This document shows positions 40,893 through 50,037 of a stretch of DNA of 50,962 bases, one piece after another (within the stretch, counting starts at the first letter, position 1; each line of letters starts with the position of its first letter). The DNA comes from Clostridiales bacterium (GTDB taxonomy: Bacteria > Bacillota > Clostridia > Saccharofermentanales > Saccharofermentanaceae): the NCBI GenBank assembly GCA_017509205.1, contig JAFWQF010000041.1, forward strand, positions 1 through 50,962. The letters run 5' to 3'. The notes beneath the pieces were generated by a model. That model saw only the letters and a program-made list of their open reading frames with translations. It did not search any database and had not been told where the DNA came from. A program made the translations under genes and the position numbers.

Positions 40893-41927
40893 ATGGGCAT
40901 TATCCTTTTCAAAGACATGGAGATCAACGGCGTTTACGACACGAAAGTCATCGTAAACACAATAGCGGAAAAGAACACCGCAAACGGCAAGCCGATGCTC
41001 CGCATCATGATTTCTGACGGCTCCGAGAGCGTTTCCGCCGTCATGTTCGACACAACCAAGAAAAACCTCAACGATACGGGCATCACAGACGGCATGCCCG
41101 CCGAGACCAAGATCCACATCGATTCATTCGGCGGCAGGAGCTACCAGATACAGTACCTCAGGCCGACAACCCTCAACGACGAAGAGAAGTCTGCACTTGT
41201 ACGCAAACCGCCCGTTGATCCCAACAAGCTCTTCGTCAACGTAATCCAGAAGATCAAGGCATCTTCCGGCAGGGATTACGATCTCAAATCCGCAGAGATC
41301 AAAGATGACGATTACAGTCTCACCGCTCTTGCAGTAAGGCTCCTGATGAAGGATTACAAGGCCTTCATCTCTTCTTCCGCGGCCAAATCAATGCACCACA
41401 ACCTTTACGGAGGTCTCGTATATCACACGTCTAGGATCGTGGATGCCGCTTTCGCGGTCTGCGATGTCTATTCCATCCTCGACAGGGAACTTCTCGTCTG
41501 CGGTGCCGCCATACACGATCTGGGCAAGCTCAGAGAGCTTAAAACTTCCGATACCGGCGTTGCTTCATACACGAACGAGGGAAGCCTTTTGGGTCACGCC
41601 CTGCTCGGAATCGAGATGATCGACGAGGAAGTAGCTGCGCGCGACGCTGCAGCAGGCAGACAGACTTACGACCGCGATGACGTCATGTGCATCAAGCACC
41701 TCATAGCATCACATCACGGCAAACTCGAATGGGAAGCCATCAAGCTCCCTGCAATGCCTGAAGCCATGATGCTCCATGAGCTCGACATGATCGATTCCAG
41801 GATCTACATATATGAGGAAGCTCTGTCCAAAACCGAACCCGGCACTCTCAGTGAGCCCGTATTCGGCATTTCAGCTGACAAGACAAGCACTCCCCTTTAC
41901 AAGAGGATCAACTCCAAAAAGGATTGA
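40893..41927 (+). CDS. 3'-5' exonuclease / HD-domain protein (YhaM-like)
   Basis: About 344 residues from the ATG at 40893, which follows AGGAG; an upstream in-frame GTG has no site. An N-terminal OB-type nucleic acid-binding domain (NTIAEKNTANGKPMLRIMI, SVSAVMFDTTKKNL) is followed by an HD phosphohydrolase domain with HTSRIVDAAF, then AAIHDLGKL near residue 208 and IASHHGKLEW. This is the YhaM architecture, a 3'-5' exoribonuclease and DNase of Gram-positives. It stands alone, convergent with the GH2 gene 10 bp away. Confidence 0.87.
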   Translation: MGIILFKDMEINGVYDTKVIVNTIAEKNTANGKPMLRIMISDGSESVSAVMFDTTKKNLNDTGITDGMPAETKIHIDSFGGRSYQIQYLRPTTLNDEEKSALVRKPPVDPNKLFVNVIQKIKASSGRDYDLKSAEIKDDDYSLTALAVRLLMKDYKAFISSSAAKSMHHNLYGGLVYHTSRIVDAAFAVCDVYSILDRELLVCGAAIHDLGKLRELKTSDTGVASYTNEGSLLGHALLGIEMIDEEVAARDAAAGRQTYDRDDVMCIKHLIASHHGKLEWEAIKLPAMPEAMMLHELDMIDSRIYIYEEALSKTEPGTLSEPVFGISADKTSTPLYKRINSKKD

Positions 41928-41937
41928 TCATAGCTGA

Positions 41938-44900
41938 TCACATTCCCGCGCTCTTAAGCGTGAACTCGAATGTCTCGCAGTAGTTTACGCCCTTCTTGAT
42001 GGGCTGCATCGAAACGTTGTCTGCCGTTCTCTCGATCTCCTTCATACCGAAATCGCAGAAGAACTCACAGTAATCGTTATTCATAAGCTGCTCTTCATGC
42101 AGATATTCATTCATCTGCTCAGGCGTATAAGGAAGTACCGTAAAGTCGAATTTCGGCGTGCTCGTAAGACGCTTTATCGTTATGGAGTCACCGGCTTCGT
42201 TCGTGATCCTTACGACTCTCGTATCCGTGTGCGATGAATTCTCTGCAGGCCTTGCGTAAGGATGATAGATCTTTCCCGTATCAGCCGAGAAAACGCCTAT
42301 CCTGGCGGCATTCTTTCTGTCCGCGTAAGATTCGCCGGGTCCCCTGCCGTACCATGAGCATTTCAGGCCTTCAGCAACGATCGGGAATCTTATACCGTAA
42401 CGAACCATGTCGTATTTCGGAGTGAACTTAAGCGTGACTCTCAATTTGTCCTCGGAAGGAACCTCATAGAACATCAGAACTTCACCGTTCATTGCAAAGG
42501 ACTTGAATCTCGATATCATCGAGAAACAGCCGTCTTTCTTGCCGTATTCTGAACCGATGTAGCGGATGGATTCCTGGATCTGCTCATAGTCAGACTCTTT
42601 TGAGAAAACCGTTTTCGCAAGTATGAAGCTCCTGTCGGTCCTGTCGATGTTCGAAGGACATCTGTAGAAGCTTGGGCGCATAGTCCCCTTAAGGAAATTG
42701 AATCCGTTGATCGAAAGAAGCGAGCATCCTGAAGGATCCTTCGAGAATCCTATGCGCATGTTTTCGCCGTTGACATAAAGGCGCTTCGGATCCGAACTGA
42801 TCGTCGTGCCTGTCATCAGTTTAAGAGGCAGTTCCTCTTCTGCAGGAGCTGCGATATCCGTGTCAACATTTATGCGCGTGACAATGCCGTCATTATCTTC
42901 AGAACCCTGTTCATCGGGAACCTGAAGCACATTGTCTTCAGCCGCAGTGCCCGAAGGCAGCGCCGCCGAAGCGTTTTCGCCTTCACCAAGCAGGTTTGCG
43001 GATGAGCTCTTCTTTACCGAAACCGGGCTTGCGACCTCATCAACGATAATGTCCTGATAGAATGCGATCTCATAACCTGCTTTTGCGTAATACGTATCGT
43101 TATGCAGCTGCATGGTTATGTCGAAAACGAGTTCCTTCGTCATGGCCTCATCGTAGATGTCGATGAGATCCATTCTTTCCTGCGCCCATCCGGCATTGGT
43201 GAACATATCCTTCGTGAACGGGAATTTGAGCGTTCTCGATCCATACGGCTCGATCTCGCCTATCGTTCCCTTGCCTGAAGCGATCGACTTTCCTCCGAGG
43301 AGAAGCTGCCATGAAAGATCAAGTTCTTCAGTATATGCAAACGGGCTCATGTTGCGCATGGTAAGACTTGCCGGATCGCTTACGGATGCAAATACCGCTA
43401 TGGTCTGGCACTGTCTCTTGATATCGAGATATATCGGGTGCGGAGATCTTTCCGCATCAACGATTCCCTGTCCTATGCAGGAATTCTCCTTCTGTTTGCC
43501 GCCAACGAGGTCAGCGTGATGGATCCACTTATACATGGTGTCATCATCGGTGAAACGCGTTCTGCCGGGTATCGTCTCAAAAAGATTGTGTCCTGATTTA
43601 TTGAGGCCGAAGACCTTTTTTCTGTCGAGGCAGAGGTCAACCCACGGTCCGAATACGGCTCCTGCTTCGTTCGGGAAAGGCAGCAGGTCAGTTACAGTCT
43701 CCTGTTCCTTTCCTTTGCCCTTATGTTGTTTCTTATCTGCAGCGCAGTACCACGGACGCGTATCATCTATCAGCATGCACTCATGCTTTACCCTGACGGC
43801 CTTTTCAAGATTGAAATTGTAGTCCTGGAAACCCCACATGACGATCGAAGGATGGTTCATGGCCGCTTCGACATAATCCCTCATCTGGAAGTCAGCGGCA
43901 GTCGCTATTACATAGATACCGTACTGGTCGCACAGATTGAGGAACTCATCGGAGAGCGGGAAACCGTCCGCGATGACGCCATTTATGCCGGCTCTCTTCA
44001 TGAGGATGATGTCCTGACGCATGCGGTCCTGGGGAACGGCAATGCCGCCCTTGGGATCGAATTCATAGTATTTGACGAGCGTGAGATTGATACGCCTGTC
44101 GTTGATGTTGAGCTTGCCCTGAACGATCTCCGCGGTCCTGAAACCGAATCGCTTCTTTTTCGCGCATACGATCCTGCCTTCGGAATCCAGCACCTCGAGA
44201 ACGATGTCATACTGAACCGGAGTGCAGTCAGACCATTCGGCAACGTCGAGCGCCACGAAATCGGTCTGTGCCCTTACCTCCTTCTGTGCATCGACAACAC
44301 CCGCCAGATCGTTGCTCTGGCTCTTCAGAGACACAAACGGGAGTTTATAGGGGTCATACTCCGCGCGGGCCTCCAGGAGCGAAATCTTGACCGAATAAGG
44401 AAGCATGAAGTTGGTATGGTTCCTGATCGAAAAATCGACCTTGATCATAAAGTCTCCGTGAGGAACTCTTGAAGCCTTTCCCCTTTCGGAGAGACTGCTT
44501 ATCTTTGCAACTTCGGTTATGTATGCCTCAGGAACATATTCGAGCTTCAGATGGAGATTTGACAGTTCGAGAAGAGAATCCTCGACCAGCATTATCGGTC
44601 TGAAGATTCCCGAAAAACCGTAGTTCATGATATCGAGGATGACGTGTCCGCTGTCATCCCTGTCGAACCTGTTTACGATTATTACTATCTGGTTGATGCC
44701 TGCGATAGCGACATCGGATATGAGCAGGCGCTTTCTCGTCGTGATGCTGTGCGATTCACAGAGAAGCTGGTCATTCACATAGACCTTGAAGCTGCCGCAG
44801 ATTCCTGATGTTTCAAGATAGATGGCCCTTTCAAGTTCCTGCGGTGAAAAGACCACGGTCGTCCTGTAGATACCCGTCTCATCACTGTCGGAATTCGTGG

Positions 44901-45240
44901 AAGTCCTGACAAACTTATCACTAATCGTATCCTCATGGCGCGCGGTATTGTCGTTCAGCCTTTCGGGATATTCATAAAGAAGGTTCTGAGGCAGTCCGTA
45001 TCCGTCCGTCTGCCATGTGGAAGGAACGTTTACGATATCCCATTCGGTATCATCGAAAGAACGGAGTTCAACACCAAACGGTATCTCCGTAACGCCGTGC
45101 GCAAGATAGAATTTCCAGGTCGTAAGAGGCCTTAAATACGGTGATGCGACCTTGCCGAACTCAGGCATTACACGGTCGTTGTAGATATAGTCAAAAGAAT
45201 CATATGGCAGGAAGCCATCGTTTGAATATGTGAATTCCAA
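41938..45240 (-). CDS. GH2-family protein, probably catalytically inactive
   Basis: 1100 residues from a TTG at 45240 (AAGGAGG nine nt upstream). The domain order follows LacZ: a jelly-roll (LTTWKFYLAHG, PSTWQTDGYGLP, ETGIYRTTVVF), two beta-sandwiches, a TIM barrel (380-620) and the large C-terminal domain with YGRGPGESYADRKNA. The barrel, however, lacks catalytic residues: NHPSIVMWGFQDYNF at 462-476 replaces the GNE acid/base motif, and the nucleophile segment CEYxHAMGN is deleted. DEANxExHG reads ATAADFQM. A Ser/Glu-rich spacer occupies 740-805. It could be a sugar-binding or regulatory pseudoenzyme. Confidence 0.85.
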   Translation of the reverse strand: MEFTYSNDGFLPYDSFDYIYNDRVMPEFGKVASPYLRPLTTWKFYLAHGVTEIPFGVELRSFDDTEWDIVNVPSTWQTDGYGLPQNLLYEYPERLNDNTARHEDTISDKFVRTSTNSDSDETGIYRTTVVFSPQELERAIYLETSGICGSFKVYVNDQLLCESHSITTRKRLLISDVAIAGINQIVIIVNRFDRDDSGHVILDIMNYGFSGIFRPIMLVEDSLLELSNLHLKLEYVPEAYITEVAKISSLSERGKASRVPHGDFMIKVDFSIRNHTNFMLPYSVKISLLEARAEYDPYKLPFVSLKSQSNDLAGVVDAQKEVRAQTDFVALDVAEWSDCTPVQYDIVLEVLDSEGRIVCAKKKRFGFRTAEIVQGKLNINDRRINLTLVKYYEFDPKGGIAVPQDRMRQDIILMKRAGINGVIADGFPLSDEFLNLCDQYGIYVIATAADFQMRDYVEAAMNHPSIVMWGFQDYNFNLEKAVRVKHECMLIDDTRPWYCAADKKQHKGKGKEQETVTDLLPFPNEAGAVFGPWVDLCLDRKKVFGLNKSGHNLFETIPGRTRFTDDDTMYKWIHHADLVGGKQKENSCIGQGIVDAERSPHPIYLDIKRQCQTIAVFASVSDPASLTMRNMSPFAYTEELDLSWQLLLGGKSIASGKGTIGEIEPYGSRTLKFPFTKDMFTNAGWAQERMDLIDIYDEAMTKELVFDITMQLHNDTYYAKAGYEIAFYQDIIVDEVASPVSVKKSSSANLLGEGENASAALPSGTAAEDNVLQVPDEQGSEDNDGIVTRINVDTDIAAPAEEELPLKLMTGTTISSDPKRLYVNGENMRIGFSKDPSGCSLLSINGFNFLKGTMRPSFYRCPSNIDRTDRSFILAKTVFSKESDYEQIQESIRYIGSEYGKKDGCFSMISRFKSFAMNGEVLMFYEVPSEDKLRVTLKFTPKYDMVRYGIRFPIVAEGLKCSWYGRGPGESYADRKNAARIGVFSADTGKIYHPYARPAENSSHTDTRVVRITNEAGDSITIKRLTSTPKFDFTVLPYTPEQMNEYLHEEQLMNNDYCEFFCDFGMKEIERTADNVSMQPIKKGVNYCETFEFTLKSAGM

Positions 45241-45348
45241 TGCCAGATTCCTCCTTCATCAAAAAATAGCGATATTCATCTATCGTAATTTTAACATGAA
45301 AGATAAATCCCTAAATTTCATACGCGTTACAAATGAGAACGCGCGATA

Positions 45349-46581
45349 TCAGTATCTTATGCCTGCAACCTTCCAGCTGCCGTCAATGCGTACAAGGTAA
45401 AGATGTGCGGTTGTCTTTACGACCTCACGCTCCTTGGATCCCCAGAACATCTCCATGTGCTGTTCGACATAGACTTCGACATAAGCGATGTCCTTCGTGT
45501 AGCTGATGAAATCCTTTACCTCTTCGTTCTTGATATCGACCTTGCCGTGCCTTGTATACCATTCACGCGAAGAGTTTCTCTTGATGTCTTTCAGAGTCTT
45601 GGAATTCTTCGGAAAATACTTGTCGAGAGCGTAGTTTCCCGCATCCTGCGAAATGAAGTTTGCAAAATCCTTGGTGAAGGAAATACCGAATTTCTCGATG
45701 GCCTTCTTGTCTTTATCAGAGCATTCATAACGGTAATTGACTTTATATTCGCCGGTGGTCTTATCCAATTCGGCTTTGACTTCTTTTCCGTCGCTGTCGG
45801 TAACCTTTACGACAGGCTCGGCATAAAGACCGGATGCCTCGTATACACACATCTTGGGAAGTTCGGCATGAGGTTTCAGATATTTGTTTTCCTCAGGTTC
45901 GATATCCTGTTCAGTCTTATAGGACACGGGAACATCGATGCCGTTTATCGTAAGCTTATAGCCTTCAGGCATCGTGATCTTAAGCTTGTGGTCCGCCGAA
46001 GAATAGAATTCAAGTTCATCCGTCTTCCATGACTTGAAGCCGTACGGAGGATTCTGTGTTGCATCCTCTCCAAGCTTAAGTTTTGCGATTATCTCCTTGC
46101 CGCTGATGATGTAGTATTCAGGTGCGTTTTCCGCATAGTTCTCAGTAGGCTGATACGTGAATTCCCTGTTGCTGATTACACCCTTTATGTAGTTCTTGAT
46201 CGTTGTTTCATTCTCAAATTCCGTAAGGGTTGTCTTATCCTTAACGAGAGACCAGATGCCGTCAAGATCCTGGTTCGCAAACAGCTGGATAGCATTATCG
46301 GCGATATGATAAGGAAGGCTCGCCTGATAGAGTTCCTCATATTTTCCGAGGAAACCATTGAACCATACAAGTCCGCCTGCAATTACAACTGTCAGCAGAA
46401 TGAGCCAGAAGATCAAAACCTTGGTAAACCTGCTGATGCGCGGTTTGGCCTCTGCAGGCTTTTCGGCGTTTTCTTTCTTTTCGGCAGTCTTAGGTTCTTC
46501 AGCCTTTACGGGCCTGACCTTTTTCTCTGCATGCTCCGGTCTTACAGGCTTTCCGGGCAGCCTTTTACTCTCTTCAGGCAT
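45349..46581 (-). CDS. Anchored membrane protein with basic cytoplasmic tail
   Basis: 410 residues, no family recognised. The first 48 or so residues are Lys/Glu/Pro-rich (RPEHAEKKVRPVKAEEPKTA), then one membrane helix (KVLIFWLILLTVVIAGGLVW), then about 340 residues outside. The last part (ISYTKDIAYVEVYVEQHMEM to HLYLVRIDGSWKVAGIRY) has the strand pattern of an NTF2-like domain. TcaA-like surface proteins share this kind of layout. It follows the phosphodiester glycosidase-type gene by 7 nt in one operon. Confidence 0.65.
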   Translation of the reverse strand: MPEESKRLPGKPVRPEHAEKKVRPVKAEEPKTAEKKENAEKPAEAKPRISRFTKVLIFWLILLTVVIAGGLVWFNGFLGKYEELYQASLPYHIADNAIQLFANQDLDGIWSLVKDKTTLTEFENETTIKNYIKGVISNREFTYQPTENYAENAPEYYIISGKEIIAKLKLGEDATQNPPYGFKSWKTDELEFYSSADHKLKITMPEGYKLTINGIDVPVSYKTEQDIEPEENKYLKPHAELPKMCVYEASGLYAEPVVKVTDSDGKEVKAELDKTTGEYKVNYRYECSDKDKKAIEKFGISFTKDFANFISQDAGNYALDKYFPKNSKTLKDIKRNSSREWYTRHGKVDIKNEEVKDFISYTKDIAYVEVYVEQHMEMFWGSKEREVVKTTAHLYLVRIDGSWKVAGIRY

Positions 46582-46588
46582 AACCGGA

Positions 46589-48190
46589 TCAATTCTCCGT
46601 TGCAGCGGTATCAGTCTTTTCAGGAGATCCCTTAGGCATTACAACGAAAGCCGTAGGCATCTTTCTGCTCTGTCTGATACTTGAACTTGAAACGAGTTCC
46701 TCGTTGTTGTACCACATTGCAGAAGACATTCCGCCGTCGAGGTTTGCTGCGTTGACAGCACCGTATTCCTTCATTACATCGATGAGATCAGCCATGGTAG
46801 CTCCCATCGAAGATGTCTTTCTTCCTTCGATTACGAGAAGGAGGACTGCGCCGTCGGCACGCTGGCCGATCGCGGTTCTGGGGTTAAGGCCGCCGCTGTT
46901 TCCGCTGTACTTGGCAGCCTTGCCGTTAACGATGAGCGTAGGTCCGAACGATACTGCATCTCTGACGCCGATGTTCATTGCATACTGAGCGGTCATCCTT
47001 CCTACGACGAGGACATTGTCCTTAGTGAATCCGTAAACATCAAACGTTACATTGGGCGCTCCGTTCCTGAGCTTTCCGTCAGCGATAACGATGCCTTCCG
47101 GCCAGCCGCCGATGCCCATGCCGCCTTTATCCTCATACTTTCCGCCGTTTACGCCGCCGATAGCTCCGGACTTTTCGATATGTTCCTTTAGCGTTAAGCC
47201 TGCGCCGGTGTGATTGAACTTTTCAAGGGTTGAGACCTTAACACGTGAAGGATCGAGAACGACCATCATCATACCGTGATACATAGGGCCGCTGATCTCA
47301 TGGATCTCGACCCCGTCGCCGTCCGGATCGTAAGGATTTACGGCGTTTGCATTGGCGCTGTTCTCTTTAGCCGCGCCGATCTTTACGAGGTTGGTATCAG
47401 TTACTGTATCGAATTCCTGAGTCTTGTTGCGGTTAAGGATCGCAGTGATCTCTTCTTCAGAGAGGACCATTCTCGCAAATACGCCGCCCATTGAAGATTC
47501 CATGACCGATGAAACGAACTGATCCCTCAGATGCGGAGAAGGTCCCTTCATCATGATGCAGAGGAATGAATAGAATCCTGCGAGGATAAGCACGAGCGAG
47601 AAAACAAAAACAAGAGCCGTTCTGCCTGCAACCATCAGAGCTGTCTTTGCGACCTTGCGCATAGTTTCAGCCTGCTGTCTTTTCCTTGCTGCCTCAGCAG
47701 CTGCAGAGACCTTCTTAACTGGAGTCCTGCGGATGACAGTCGAAGCAGATCCCGCACCTGCAGCTGCGGGTGCGTGGACTGCCTTGCGCTGGATCGGAGG
47801 TTTAGCTCCGGGTCTTCTTACTGCCGTAACTGCTGCTGCGGAATTGCTGACTTTGACATTCTTTACTGCCGGTGTTTTAGCTGTTCCGGCCTTAATGGGA
47901 TGCGTAATGCGCGAAGAGCGATCCTCAACCCACATCGTCTTTCTTCCGGTCAGTCTGTTGTCAGATCTCTCGTATGTGCGTCCGTAATTATTCGGGGGCA
48001 GTGTGCCGCCTGCAGTAACGGGCTGCTCGATCTTGAGCTTCCTCGTCTCATACATTGCAACGACCTTATCGATCATCTCATTGCGCTCGTTCTCGGGCAG
48101 TCCCTTCATCTTCGTGTAGAGGGCCTGTTTTTTCGCCGGATCGAGTGTTGCGACTATATTCTGAAACTTTGTAACATTGTTAATGCTCAT
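46589..48190 (-). CDS. Phosphodiester glycosidase (NAGPA) domain protein, anchored
   Basis: 533 residues. An N-terminal cytoplasmic part of about 195 residues, basic and Pro/Ala-rich with little predicted structure, leads to one membrane helix (MVAGRTALVFVFSLVLILAG) and an extracellular region. There, residues 310-525 show the phosphodiester glycosidase fold: GGVNGGKYEDKGG, GVRDAVSFGPTLIVNGK, NPRTAIGQRADG and AANLDGGMSSAMWY. Such domains act on phosphodiester-linked sugars or surface polysaccharide. It is operonic with 45349-46581. A TATAAT lies at 48244-48249. Confidence 0.85.
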   Translation of the reverse strand: MSINNVTKFQNIVATLDPAKKQALYTKMKGLPENERNEMIDKVVAMYETRKLKIEQPVTAGGTLPPNNYGRTYERSDNRLTGRKTMWVEDRSSRITHPIKAGTAKTPAVKNVKVSNSAAAVTAVRRPGAKPPIQRKAVHAPAAAGAGSASTVIRRTPVKKVSAAAEAARKRQQAETMRKVAKTALMVAGRTALVFVFSLVLILAGFYSFLCIMMKGPSPHLRDQFVSSVMESSMGGVFARMVLSEEEITAILNRNKTQEFDTVTDTNLVKIGAAKENSANANAVNPYDPDGDGVEIHEISGPMYHGMMMVVLDPSRVKVSTLEKFNHTGAGLTLKEHIEKSGAIGGVNGGKYEDKGGMGIGGWPEGIVIADGKLRNGAPNVTFDVYGFTKDNVLVVGRMTAQYAMNIGVRDAVSFGPTLIVNGKAAKYSGNSGGLNPRTAIGQRADGAVLLLVIEGRKTSSMGATMADLIDVMKEYGAVNAANLDGGMSSAMWYNNEELVSSSSIRQSRKMPTAFVVMPKGSPEKTDTAATEN

Positions 48191-48243
48191 GTACTTTTCC
48201 CTTCAAATGCTCAGATCATTTATATTTAGACCTGACATTAGGG

Positions 48244-48249
48244 ATTATA
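48244..48249 (-). promoter_or_regulatory. -10 box upstream of the NAGPA-domain gene
   Basis: TATAAT about 55 nt before the ATG at 48190; no good -35. Confidence 0.35.
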
Positions 48250-48310
48250 CAAAAAGTACCTTTGCCAAAAGCCGTTGTAAGCAAACTGTAAAAATAACGA
48301 AAGACGGGAG

Positions 48311-48346
48311 TAAAAAAAGAGGTCATCCCGACTGGGATAACCTCTC
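48311..48346 (-). terminator. Terminator of the tRNA cluster
   Basis: An 11-bp stem with one G-U (48320-48330 with 48335-48345) followed by TTTTTTTAC on the minus strand. Confidence 0.92.
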
Positions 48347-48350
48347 TTTT

Positions 48351-48426
48351 GGTGCCCAGAGACGGAATCGAACCATCGACACGGGGATTTTCAGTCCCCT
48401 GCTCTACCGACTGAGCTATCTGGGCA
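48351..48426 (-). tRNA. tRNA-Phe (anticodon GAA)
   Basis: Cloverleaf: acceptor GCCCAGA/TCTGGGC, anticodon stem-loop GGGGA-CTGAAAA-TCCCC, T-loop GGTTCGATTCC. CCA encoded (48351-48353). Confidence 0.97.
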
Positions 48427-48467
48427 AAAAACAAGCCGGACATTGCGGAACAAGATCCGGCTTGTTT
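48427..48467 (-). terminator. Hairpin with U-tract inside the tRNA cluster
   Basis: Perfect 11-bp stem (48431-48441 with 48457-48467), then T6 on the minus strand, ending directly at the tRNA-Phe 5' end. It has the form of an intrinsic terminator. Confidence 0.75.
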
Positions 48468-48544
48468 GGCGACGCAGAAGGGTCTCGAACCCTCGACCTC
48501 CAGCGTGACAGGCTGGCGCTCTAACCAACTGAGCTACTGCGCCG
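48468..48544 (-). tRNA. tRNA-Asp (anticodon GTC)
   Basis: Acceptor GGCGCAG/CTGCGTC, anticodon stem-loop CCAGC-CTGTCAC-GCTGG, discriminator G, encoded CCA (48468-48470). Confidence 0.96.
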
Positions 48545-48549
48545 TGTGT

Positions 48550-48625
48550 GGTGGAAACTACAGGGCTCGAACCTGTGACCCTCTGCTTGTAAGGCAGATG
48601 CTCTCCCAGCTGAGCTAAGCTTCCG
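48550..48625 (-). tRNA. tRNA-Val (anticodon TAC)
   Basis: Acceptor GGAAGCT/AGTTTCC, anticodon stem-loop TCTGC-CTTACAA-GCAGA, encoded CCA (48550-48552). Five nt upstream of tRNA-Asp. Confidence 0.97.
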
Positions 48626-48652
48626 TCACGTGCATTTCAAAGCGCGAATGAA

Positions 48653-48680
48653 TTATAAAATAAACATATTCCCCTGTCAA
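48653..48680 (-). promoter_or_regulatory. Consensus promoter of the tRNA cluster
   Basis: TTGACA (48675-48680), 16-nt spacer, TATAAT (48653-48658), both perfect. The -35 lies in a CCTGTTGACAGG palindrome. Confidence 0.9.
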
Positions 48681-48687
48681 CAGGTTT

Positions 48688-49164
48688 TTACGTACGGGAA
48701 TAATAAATATACAAATATGCGTTCCCGTCAGCCTCTGTATCAATAACATAAACAACGTTTTTAGTAGTGTTATTGCCAAGTTTCGAGCCCATTATCCAGA
48801 TTACGGCATCGGCCTTGGGTTGAGGTTTTAATGTGTTTTTTGTAAGAGCCTGAGATTCGAATTCCTTATATCCTTCGATAGCACAGAGGCCGCCTCCTCC
48901 GCCATAAGCCTTGCTGATAAGGCCGAAATAGTCTTGCCACTGATTGTTGACTATTCTGAATTTTGCTTCGTAAGACTGTCTGACAAACAGGAATCCGTTC
49001 TTGTTTATTTTCTCGAGCTTCAGATTTGCATCCTGTGAGAACTTAACCGCATTGGTCCTGTCGATAAGTGCACTGCTGCGGTCATAGTAAAAACCGAAGG
49101 CTAGGATCAATACCAGGACAACGGTGATGAATATCAGTATCTTTTCTTTCTTATTAAGTTCCAT
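48688..49164 (-). CDS. Small membrane-anchored protein of unknown family
   Basis: 158 residues. One N-terminal helix (ILIFITVVLVLILAFGFYY, about residues 9-27) after a short Lys-rich start, then about 130 residues outside the membrane. The middle contains a glycine run (AYGGGGGLCAIEGY) with a single Cys; the end is beta-rich (NVVYVIDTEADGNAYLYIYY). No family recognised. It follows tatD by 14 nt, with GGAG before the ATG, in the metG-tatD transcript. Function unknown. Confidence 0.65.
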   Translation of the reverse strand: MELNKKEKILIFITVVLVLILAFGFYYDRSSALIDRTNAVKFSQDANLKLEKINKNGFLFVRQSYEAKFRIVNNQWQDYFGLISKAYGGGGGLCAIEGYKEFESQALTKNTLKPQPKADAVIWIMGSKLGNNTTKNVVYVIDTEADGNAYLYIYYSRT

Positions 49165-49178
49165 AGATCTGCTCCGTT

Positions 49179-49994
49179 TTAGGAAACTCCGTATAATCTG
49201 TTTCCGTTATCATAGGTTAAAGATGCCGCTTCTTCAAGCGTGATACCTTTTATTTCAGCTACCTTCGCGCACACATAAGGCACGTGGCACGGTCCGTTAA
49301 TGCTTCCGCGGTTGGGCTCCGGGGTAAGATACGGGCTGTCAGTCTCGATCACTATACGGTCCAAGGGCGTGCCCTTTAAGACTTCCGGCGTCTTTTTGTT
49401 GTTCTTGAACGTAAGCGGTCCGTCGAAACCGATGAAAAAGCCCATCTTTATGAGTTCCTGCGAAGCTTCGAAAGAACATGAGCAGCAGTGGCAGACTCCG
49501 GGAGACTTTCTGAGCTTACCTTCCTTAAAGAATCTTCTCAGTATGTCAAGGCAGTCACCCGTTGCATCACGCTCGTGGAGGATGAAAGGAATATCGTATT
49601 CATAAGCCAGCAGGAGCTGTTTTTCGAAAACCTCGCGCTGAACTGAGCGTTCGGACAGATCATAATAATAATCAAGTCCGATCTCGCCTATCGCTCGGAT
49701 CCTCAATTCATCACGGTTCTCAATGCTGTCACGGAGATATTTCTCCACTTCCCCGTCGTATGTCTTGGCTTCATGAGGATGCACGCCGACGGAGGCGAAG
49801 AGCTGTACGCCGTATTTGCCGTTAAACTGCGTTGCAGTGCTTACGGCGGCCTTAGACGACTCCATGGAGTCACCGGGGATCAGAATGCGGTTTACGCCGC
49901 TTTCAGCGCTTCTCTTGAGCACATCATCCGTACTGATCTCCGCTTCTTCGAATTTACGGTCATAGATATGGGCATGAGTATCAAAGAAACTCAT
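49179..49994 (-). CDS. tatD: TatD family metal-dependent hydrolase (DNase)
   Basis: About 271 residues from the ATG at 49994 (MSFFDTHAHIYD, the usual family start); an in-frame GTG at 50033 lies 5 nt from the metG stop and is the alternative. TatD/YabD enzymes are TIM-barrel nucleases. Metal ligands are visible in DTHAHI, the GEIGLDYYY motif, ILHERDA, HCCSCS (usually HCFSG) and ETDSPYLTPEP. A metG-tatD order is common in Firmicutes, where they are co-transcribed. Confidence 0.92.
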   Translation of the reverse strand: MSFFDTHAHIYDRKFEEAEISTDDVLKRSAESGVNRILIPGDSMESSKAAVSTATQFNGKYGVQLFASVGVHPHEAKTYDGEVEKYLRDSIENRDELRIRAIGEIGLDYYYDLSERSVQREVFEKQLLLAYEYDIPFILHERDATGDCLDILRRFFKEGKLRKSPGVCHCCSCSFEASQELIKMGFFIGFDGPLTFKNNKKTPEVLKGTPLDRIVIETDSPYLTPEPNRGSINGPCHVPYVCAKVAEIKGITLEEAASLTYDNGNRLYGVS

Positions 49995-50037
49995 GCCCGG
50001 ATCTTCAGGTTTGAAATATCTGCTCTCTCTCACGGTA

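Noticed and set aside
48671..48690. CCTGTCAACAGG followed by TTTTT as a plus-strand terminator
   Set aside because: No plus-strand gene ends there; the palindrome is part of the -35 region of the tRNA promoter.
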